Of a DNA stretch of 64,000 nt, positions 57,114 to 64,000 are shown in pieces (positions within the stretch are counted from its first letter, which is position 1; the number at the start of each line of letters is the position of its first letter). The position numbers and the translations under genes were made by a program. The notes below the pieces were generated by a model. The model ran no database searches and had not been told where the DNA came from. It saw only the letters and a program-made list of their open reading frames with translations. Source of the stretch: Henckelia pumila (lineage: Eukaryota > Streptophyta > Magnoliopsida > Lamiales > Gesneriaceae); the NCBI RefSeq assembly GCF_033568475.1, contig NC_133122.1, positions 187,569,449-187,633,448 on the forward strand, in the 5' to 3' direction.

Positions 57114-58443
57114 TGTAGTGATCCTTACCGAGATCACCTAATAAACAGAACTTAGACATGCAATTAACTTAATCAAACAGTAAACCAGAATAAACTGCGG
57201 AAACGATAAACATTAAACAATCCCAAGTAAAGGAATCTGCAAATACCCAAATAGTTATACCACCAAATCGAACGCTGTATCAACCCAAAACAACAGAATA
57301 AAAACCTAGGCGAAGCTCCTGTTGGCCAACCACTGCCTAACCTCTCCTAGATCTACCCGCCTCATCCAAACGCAAACCTGCCCCATGGAATAGGGTGTCC
57401 AGAAACACAGAGTACGAGACGTGAGCATAAAACGCTCAGCACGAGAGTATGATTATACAGGAATGCAAGTGAACCGCCTACTGACTAGAGGTCAAGAATC
57501 AGATACAAAGACAGACCGGGCCCTAGTATATAGCACGTTGTGCCGTCACTTCAGAAAGTGGCTCCCATACCAAAAACCAGAGGATACTCCGGACCCAAAT
57601 CGATGGAAGTCCATCCACTAACAGGATAGGGTAAAACCCTACTAACAGACATCTCAAAAGAGATAGCTCAAGATTCAAATGAATGCAGCATAAAATCATG
57701 ACATATAAATCATGCAGTCACATAATACATTCATACTCAGTCAGGATATCTCGAAAAGTACTTTCGTACCTCAAATACTAGGCAATCTCTACCAGCAATA
57801 AGACCACGCCTATAGTCCACACTACACTTCCAAATGATAATAATATCATTAAAGTGCTCTAAAAGCCTTAACTAAGCTATTGCATACTCCTAAATATTTT
57901 TAGGAAGCAAAAGCTATACCTTCGTTCGTCGTTAGTCCTTTGCTGTTGATTGCCTCAAAACTAGGCCACAGCTCCGCTACGACGCCTGGATCACTACGCC
58001 ACTTCCGGATTCCCAATGGGACGCCTAGAATGCCCTAGATCTAAGCTGAAAGACCAAGGAATTGAGAGAGAAGAGGTGATTGGTGCATCTGAAAATGAAT
58101 CTCGGCCCTTCTATTTATAGACAAAGTTCGGGCCGTCCGAACTGCCTTCGGGCCCTCCGAACACGTTTGGGCCATCCGAACTCGACTTCGGGTCGTCCAA
58201 AGTCCCATCAATGCGACAGCCATGATGTCACTTTGCTGACGTAAGTAATGACGTAATATTGATCCCGATCGGGCCGTCCGAACCTACCGACGGAGCGTCC
58301 GAAGATGTTCAAAGCCTCCGATCCTGGCTTCGGATCGTCCGATCACGTTCGGAGCCTACGATCTCCTCTTCGGAACGTCCGAACTCAAGTTGAGGAATTG
58401 CGATTAGATCCTTAATCTCTTTATTTGGTTACGGGCTACTACA
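57114..58443 (-). repeat. 3' LTR of the chromovirus-type element
   Basis: 1330 bp, TG...CA. The inner end (minus strand TGTAGTAGCCCGTAAC) abuts the broken integrase directly. 58125-58395 holds an array of TTCGG/CCGAA words. Its first 240 bp (plus coordinates) match 62480-62713. Confidence 0.85.
58125..58395. repeat. Array of TTCGG...CCGAA inverted words in LTR
   Basis: About ten units such as TTCGGGCCGTCCGAAC, TTCGGATCGTCCGATC and TTCGGAACGTCCGAAC, each a short imperfect palindrome, spaced about 20-35 bp apart. In the sense direction they lie near the LTR 5' end (U3). Confidence 0.8.
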
Positions 58444-59109
58444 TCGAACTGCAAAGGCCTACGCTTAGTGTTAGCATAGCTGGCCTGACGATCCTGTGCA
58501 GTCTTAATCCGTTTCTTGATCTGATCAACAACATTTGATGTCTGCTGGATCAACTCCGGTCCTTCAGCCTGTCTCTCCCGCACTTCTTCCCAAAAGAGTG
58601 GAGTACGACAACGTCGTCCGTACAACGCCTCAAACGGTGTCATCCCAATGCTACGATGGTAGCTATTGTTGTACGCGAACTCAATCAATGGTAAATGATC
58701 CTACCAGGCTGAACCAAATCCATAACGCACGCTCGAAGCATATCCTCCAAAGTACGGATAGTGCGCTCTGACTGACCATCTATCTCCGGATGATAGGCAG
58801 TACTCAAACTGAGAGTAGTGCCCATCGCACGCTGAACACTCCCCCAGAACCTAGAAGTAAACCTGGGGTTTCGATCGCTGACAATGCTCACAGGCACTCC
58901 ATGATGTCGAAAAATCTCCTGAATGTACAACCGAGCCATACGATCCACATTGTACTCTCGGCTATAGGAAATGAAATGAGCTGACTTGGTGAGTCGGTCC
59001 ACCACAACCCAGATAGCAAAAATCTCCTCGAGGATACCGGCAAATGGGTCACAAAATTCATCGTGATAAACTCCCATTTCCACTCAGGAATAGGTAGACT
59101 GTGAAGCAA
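58404..59109 (-). pseudogene. Integrase of chromovirus-type element, truncated
   Basis: The readable text spans WKWEFITMNFVTHLPVSS (frame of the upstream ORF), IWVVVDRLTKSAHFISYSRE and VSIVSDRNPRFTSRFWGS, TAYHPEIDGQSERTIRTLED (59083-58685, another frame) and IEFAYNNSYHRSIGMTPFEALYGRRCRTPLFWEE (58688-58404, a third). The catalytic residues D, D and E are visible. Two frameshifts and the sudden end at RRPLQFD, where LTR sequence begins, make it inactive. Confidence 0.88.
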
Positions 59110-59112
59110 ACC

Positions 59113-61248
59113 TCAAGGTCGTCGGTGTTCTGCCTTGACCTGCTGGCACACCAAACATCTCGAAACATATTGATACACACTGCGCTTCATTCCCTTCCAC
59201 CAAAACCGAGTACGTAGATCCTTATACATTTTGTTACTTCCCGGATGAATACTCAACTTAGTGCGATGTGCCTGAGACAAAATCTCCTCTCGCAAATCTT
59301 CATCCTCCGGAATCACAAGCCTACCAGACAAACACAGAAAGTCATCTGACTGATAGTGAAATCCAGACGTGCTACCCTCGTTAGCTAGACGAGCTAAACG
59401 CTGGGTATTCGGATCAGACATCTGAGAATCTCGAATCCGCGAATACAAAGTTGGCTCAGATTGTATCGCAAACATCTGGATACTCTGCATACCTTTCTTG
59501 TGCTTGAAGGTATACCTTGAAGAACAACAATCTCCGATCGTACTAGACATCGAACAAGTCTGAAGTGCGGATATCCGCACCTTGCGACTCAAGGCATCAG
59601 CAGTGAGATTAGCAGCACCCGAATGGTACTTAATCTCGCAATAATAGTCCTTAAACAAGTCCATCAAACTTCTCTGCCTCATTTTCAACTCAGCCTGAGT
59701 GAACAAATACTTGAGACTCTTATGGTCGGTGAAGATCTCAAATTTCTCGCCATACAGATAATGACGCCAGATCTTCAAAGCGAACACAATGGCTGCCAAC
59801 TCCAAATCATGGACTGGATAATTGTCTTTGTGCAACTTCAACTGTCTAGAAGCGTATGCAATCATATGCCCATTATGAGTCAGGACACAACCTAACCCCT
59901 GAAGAGAAGCATATGTGTGCACCACATACCCTCCAGATCCTGACGGCAATGCCAACACCGGTGCAGAAGTCAACCATCGTCGAAACTCACAGAAATTCTC
60001 CTCACACTCGAAGGACCACTCGAAATCAAAACCCTTGCGGGTAAGCTGCGTCAATGGTCGGGCTAGCTGCGAGAAGTTCCAAATAAAACGACGATAATAT
60101 CCCGCTAGACCCAGAAAACTACGGATCTCAGCAATCGTCGTCGGACGTGACCAATTAAGCACAACCTCAATCTTGCTCGGATCAACAGAAATTCCATCCC
60201 TGGATATAATATGGCCAAGAAAGACCACTCGATCCATTCAGAACTCACACTTACTCAGTTTGGCATACAACTGCTCATCCCGAAGAGTCTGCAGTACCAA
60301 CCGCAAGTGAGAAACATGCTCGTCTGCATTACGCAAATACACCAGAATGTCGTCAATGAAAACCACGATAAACTTGTCCAAATACTCCCTGAATACATGG
60401 TTCATCAGATTCATGAATATAGCCGATGCATTTTTCAATCCAAATGGCATCACTAGAAACTCGTAATGCCCATAGCGAGTACGGAATGCAGTCTTGGCTA
60501 CGTCTTGATATCGGACTCTCATCTGATGATACCCAGATCTCAAGTCAATCTTGAAGTAAATCTAAGTACCCTGCAGCTGATTGAACAAGTCATCAATACG
60601 AGGCAAAGGATACTTGTTCTTCACAGTAACTCGATTCAGCTGCCAATAGTCAATGCATAGCCGCATAGACCCATCCTTTTTTTTCACAAAGAGAACATGA
60701 GCTCCCCAAGGAGATACACTAGGATGAATGTACCCATTGTCCAAAAGATCATGTAACTGATTCTTCAACTCTCGCATCTCTGACGGAGCCAGACGATACA
60801 GTGCTCGAGAAATAGGCGAAGTACCCGGCATCAACTCTATGCCAAACTCGACTTCCCTAGCAGGAGGAAAACCCGGAATCTTATCAGGAAATACATCTGG
60901 AAATTCATCCACAACCGGAATACTCTCTATCCCAACGCTCTCGGCGGACAAATCAACTGCATAGATGAGGTAAACTTCCCCGCCAGACTCTAGAGCTCGA
61001 AAAGCTCTCAAAGCTGATACCAATGGCATCGGGGGTCGCGCTCCCTCACCATAGAAAAACCAGCTATCACTCCCATCCGGATGAAAGCGTAATAATCTCT
61101 GATAGCAGTCCACTGAAGCTCGATAGGTAGTCAACATGTCTATCCCCAGAATACAATCGAAATCGTCCATCGCAAGAACCATGAGATTCGATATCAGAAT
61201 GTTCCCTTCGAACTCTAAAGGAAAACCCATTACTAGACTCTTAGCCAA
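59113..61248 (-). pseudogene. RT, RNase H and integrase zinc domain of chromovirus-type element
   Basis: One reading frame cut by stops at 59113-59115, 60238-60240 and 60562-60564. 60562-61248: [15 protein letters not shown] (protease end), [45 protein letters not shown]. 60238-60543: [28 protein letters not shown] and [10 protein letters not shown] (FIDD catalytic site). 59113-60237: [39 protein letters not shown] (RNase H, Asp of the first motif changed), [14 protein letters not shown], and the integrase zinc domain [18 protein letters not shown] with [11 protein letters not shown]. Confidence 0.9.
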
Positions 61249-61254
61249 AGCATA

Positions 61255-62403
61255 TTAGCCCGTCGGAGTAGAAACATATGCTACTACGTCTAGTGCAGAA
61301 ATGAAGGAATGAGATGCACCAGTGTCAATAAGTACAAGAGCAGGTATACCATATAATAGAAATGTACCTGCGATGACTTTCTCATTCTCCTCAACTGCCT
61401 GATCGTGTCTCAAGGCAAACACCTGGCCAGAAGCCCGCGGCTTCATGTGAGAACTACCAGCAGACTGTCCCTGCGACCTCTGCTAAACAGTAGCCTGAGA
61501 ACCCGATCCTGAACCAGAACCAGAACCACATCCCCCAGATAATGGACAATCCCTTCGGAGATGACTAACCTCTCCACAACGAAAACATGCCCCAGAAGCT
61601 CTACGACACTTGTCTGACGGATGGTTCTTCTCACAATGGTCGCACTTCTCCTTCTTCCCAAAACGAACAACACCACCAGAACCAAAGGAAGAAGAAGATC
61701 CGGACTTCTTGAAAGACTGGGCACGGGGACCCAAAGAACTCGCAGGCCTAGACTGAGAAAAAGACCTGTTACGCCGAATGATATCCTCCGCCTTGTGACA
61801 ACAGATCACCAAACCCTCGTAGGTCATGTCATCAATGACTGCCACACGGTCATGAATCTCAGGGTTAAGACCCTGGAGGAACATATTGTACTTCATCTCT
61901 GAGTTGTCAGCAATCTCAGGGCAATAGGACAAAAGATCAAAGAACTTCTGCTGATACTCGTCAATGGACATAGCTCTCTGACGCAAACTCAGTAACTCAC
62001 CCGCCTTCGCCTGACGGAGTGCAGGAGAAAAATACAACTTCTGAAAAGCTGTGCGGAACTCGGCTCAGGTGCCTACTCCTCTCGCCGTAACTAATGGTGC
62101 AGAAGTAAACCTCCACCACTTACGGGCTCGCCCATCAAGAAGATAACCAAGTTTCTCCATCTTCTGCTCCTCAGTACAGTGGAACGTCTTAAAGGTCGTC
62201 TCCATGCGATCCAGCCAGTTCTCCGCATCCTCCGGAGTCTCTCCTCCAACCAAGGACTTAGGACCCATCTGTAAGAATCGGCGCAAACTAAAACGCTGAT
62301 CATCATGACGATGATGATGGCGTTCCCGACGACGCTCTCGGTCAGCATCGCCCCAACGACCACCTCCACTCCCGTGGCTACTCTGGTCATCATAGTTCGC
62401 CAT
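61255..62403 (-). pseudogene. gag and protease of chromovirus-type element
   Basis: Same frame, cut at 62065-62067, 61483-61485 and 61255-61257. 62403-62065: His/Arg-rich N-terminus, PEDAENWLDRMETTFKTF, LLDGRARKWW. 62037-61483: FFDLLSYCPEIADNSEMKYN, FLQGLNPEIHDRVAV and the knuckle CFRCGEVSHLRRDC (C-x2-C-x4-H-x4-C). 61446-61255: protease site LVLIDTGASHSFIS. All domains are recognisable. Confidence 0.9.
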
Positions 62404-62460
62404 CTACAAAAATTACCTCACGGTTATCTCATGCAGAATCTAAATCCCAAGAATACTTTG

Positions 62461-62475
62461 TATACTCTGATACCA
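62461..62475 (-). promoter_or_regulatory. tRNA-Met primer binding site
   Basis: The minus strand reads TGGTATCAGAGTATA directly after the LTR and four bases; the first 11 match the initiator tRNA-Met site TGGTATCAGAGC used by most plant Ty3 chromoviruses and copia elements. Confidence 0.8.
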
Positions 62476-62479
62476 TAAA

Positions 62480-62713
62480 TGTAGTGACCTTTACCGAGAT
62501 CACCTACCAAACATAACTTAGGCATGCAATTAACTTAATCAAACAATAAACCAGAATAAACTGCGGAAACGATAAACATTAAACAATCCCAAGTAAAGGA
62601 ATCTGCAAATACCCAAATAGTTATACCACCAAATCAAACGATGTATCAACCCAAAACAACAGAATAAAAACCTAGGCGAAGCTCCAGCTAGCCAACCACT
62701 GCCTAACCTCTCC
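62480..62713 (-). repeat. 5' LTR of the chromovirus-type element, truncated
   Basis: It begins TGTAGTGACCTTTACCGAG and follows the left LTR closely until CCACTGCCTAACCTCTCC at about 62713, after which the sequence is unrelated to this strand of the LTR. About 1.1 kb of LTR is missing. Confidence 0.85.
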
Positions 62714-64000
62714 GGTTTGGAGGTTTTTCCATGTTTGGTACTGTTGTATTTGTTTTGGGTTCAGATACAATCGATTCAATATTGTTGTATAAGTTTAAGC
62801 ATGTTTCATTTATGTTTTTGGATGTATTCTGTCGGAGCTGCTTGAGTTACGATTTACTTGGTTTTAGTTTTCGCAAGTTAATTTATTTGTTTAAGTTAAT
62901 TTCATGTCTAAGTATTAAGCTAGTATGTGATCCTGGCAGAGTTACTTCACTTTTGAACTCACCATCGGTGGATCTGAACTCTTCAGAGGGTCCAAACTCA
63001 AATCCTTTGGTTCTGAATTGTTTAATTACTTGATTTGTTAAGTAATACTCCCCTTAATCATGTTTAACATTTAAATTTCATAAATTGATATTTGAGTCAC
63101 TGCATTGGGTGTATATTATGTTCACTTGGTTTATAGGCTTGGACCTAGAGCCTATGCTCCTAGGGTTTTAAAATAGAGGTACGAAAGTACTATTCGAGAT
63201 ATTCTTTGTTGAGTAAGAATTCTATGTGTTACATTTTTTTTCATGATATGCATATATTATTCTTGTTCATATGTTGCATGTACATATATCACATTGAATC
63301 GTATCTCCTTCTAAATAGCCATTACTAGTGGGGTTGCTCAACCCTATTTTGGATGGAAGTTCACCAAAACTCCAAAAGTACACAGTGGTCAACGGGTCGA
63401 GAGGGCTTTGGTGTTTTGCAACATTTTGGATCTACGTCCGGATTTGAGTGTATTAGATACCTAGGGGCCAGGGGGCATCTGTGTGGTACTGGTCACTTGT
63501 GGCACCTACACTGAGCATATTATTCCTTGTTGACCAAATGACCCAGACACATCATATGCATGAAAATATAGGTTTGTATACTCATATTTTTTGCATGATG
63601 TTTTTATCTCTCACATACTTGGTTTTTAATTATGGAACACTCCATTCCACGGGGCAGGACTTAGATTGGATAGAACTAGCGGAGCGGTCACTGGATAGCT
63701 AGTCTGTGGGGTCGCTCGTATATTCCCTTATCAACTATAGCGTCTACTCCACCGCCGTGGTCGCTCCTAGTGATAGAAAAACCAGAGGCTGAGCCTCCTC
63801 AGACACGAATCCATAAGGAGTAACTCATCACCGATGGAAACTGTCATGATTCACATCTCACAGGATGCAATCCAGTATGTATAAAAACATGCATGTGCTA
63901 AAGAAGTAAAACATGGGAAACACATAGCGCATACTCATGCAACACATCTATCATATATCATGCTGGTAATCTCAGTCAGTACTTACGTACCTTACTAAAG
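62714..64000. repeat. LTR-like remnants, partly inverted relative to 57114-58443
   Basis: No gene. AGGTACGAAAGTACTATTCG at about 63176-63195 resembles the reverse complement of 57750-57773, and TGTTTTGGGTTCAGATAC at about 62752 that of the region near 57270-57290, so this stretch is a diverged LTR in plus orientation. From about 63870 sequence in the opposite orientation appears (AATCTCAGTCAGTACTTACG). Boundaries are unresolved. Confidence 0.5.

Larger units (their letters stand above)
57114..62713 (-). mobile_element. Minus-strand Ty3 chromovirus-type element, decayed
   Basis: Left LTR 57114-58443 (TGTAGTGATCC...GGGCTACTACA), coding region 58444-62403 on the minus strand, tRNA-Met primer site, and a right LTR beginning TGTAGTGACC at 62480, truncated at about 62713. 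Internal order is gag, protease, RT, RNase H, integrase, each readable but broken by stops. The integrase ends abruptly at the left LTR, so the C-terminal part (and any chromodomain) and the polypurine tract are missing. No target duplication can be read because the right LTR is incomplete. Confidence 0.88.

Overview
The window is nuclear DNA of a flowering plant, very probably a eudicot. It is AT-rich, almost filled by LTR retrotransposons in various states of decay, and carries intron-bearing HSP70 sequence, plant-type hAT, MULE and PIF/Harbinger MITE footprints, a tRNA-derived SINE, and tRNA-Asp/tRNA-Met primer sites typical of plant Ty3 elements. No species can be named from sequence alone; the LTR styles are reminiscent of Lamiales, but that is an impression. 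No clearly intact, single-copy host gene is visible.

Layout. 1-3350: minus-strand Ty1/copia fragment. 3350-8690 and 28801-about 30700: an old minus-strand Athila-like Ty3 element, split by a nested insertion. 8691-28800: a minus-strand Tekay-like Ty3 element (TSD GATTT) with 2.1-kb LTRs and a decayed interior. 15120-26774: a young plus-strand Athila-like element (TSD ACAGT, TG...CA LTRs of 1667/1669 bp differing by about 4 substitutions and one 2-bp indel) inserted into the right LTR of the Tekay-like element. The nest is therefore three levels deep and its order agrees with the relative LTR divergence. 31043-34854: a decayed DUF1985/Ulp1-protease gene of the kind carried by plant Mutator-like elements, split by a 781-bp hAT MITE. 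35405-35614: an HSP70 exon-1 fragment. 35712-35950: a SINE. 38148-40036: a solo Tekay-type LTR (TSD TATGC). 40110-46489: an Athila-like LTR-gag-PR fragment abutting an internally deleted copia element. 47237-48034: a MULE MITE with 9-bp TSD. 48416-50333: an HSP70 pseudogene with its intron. 51083-51488: a PIF/Harbinger MITE. 52390-53610: an AT-rich array with a period of about 410 bp. 55136-57113: a truncated Tekay-type LTR. 57114-62713: a minus-strand chromovirus-type Ty3 element riddled with stops. 62714-64000: LTR-like remnants.

The exceptional part is the young element at 15120-26774. Downstream of gag-pol, where plant errantiviruses often carry an env-like gene, it has two uninterrupted ORFs. 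One (22310-22861, 183 aa) has a basic patch followed by a four-cysteine cluster and resembles the small cysteine-rich nucleic-acid-binding proteins of carlaviruses. The other (23052-23690, 212 aa) is an intronless LONELY GUY (LOG) cytokinin-activating enzyme with its PGGxGTxxE motif intact. Gag-pol carries two frameshifts and an in-frame stop, while both accessory ORFs are open. I infer a retroelement that picked up a viral-like regulator and a cytokinin-activation enzyme, perhaps as a host-manipulation module.

A second theme is a short hairpin module (arms like GCGCTCGATC...GATCGAGCGC, about 35-40 bp, repeated every 70-90 bp with a CTGCC-containing spacer) found in the LTRs or 3' regions of several unrelated Ty3 elements in this window.
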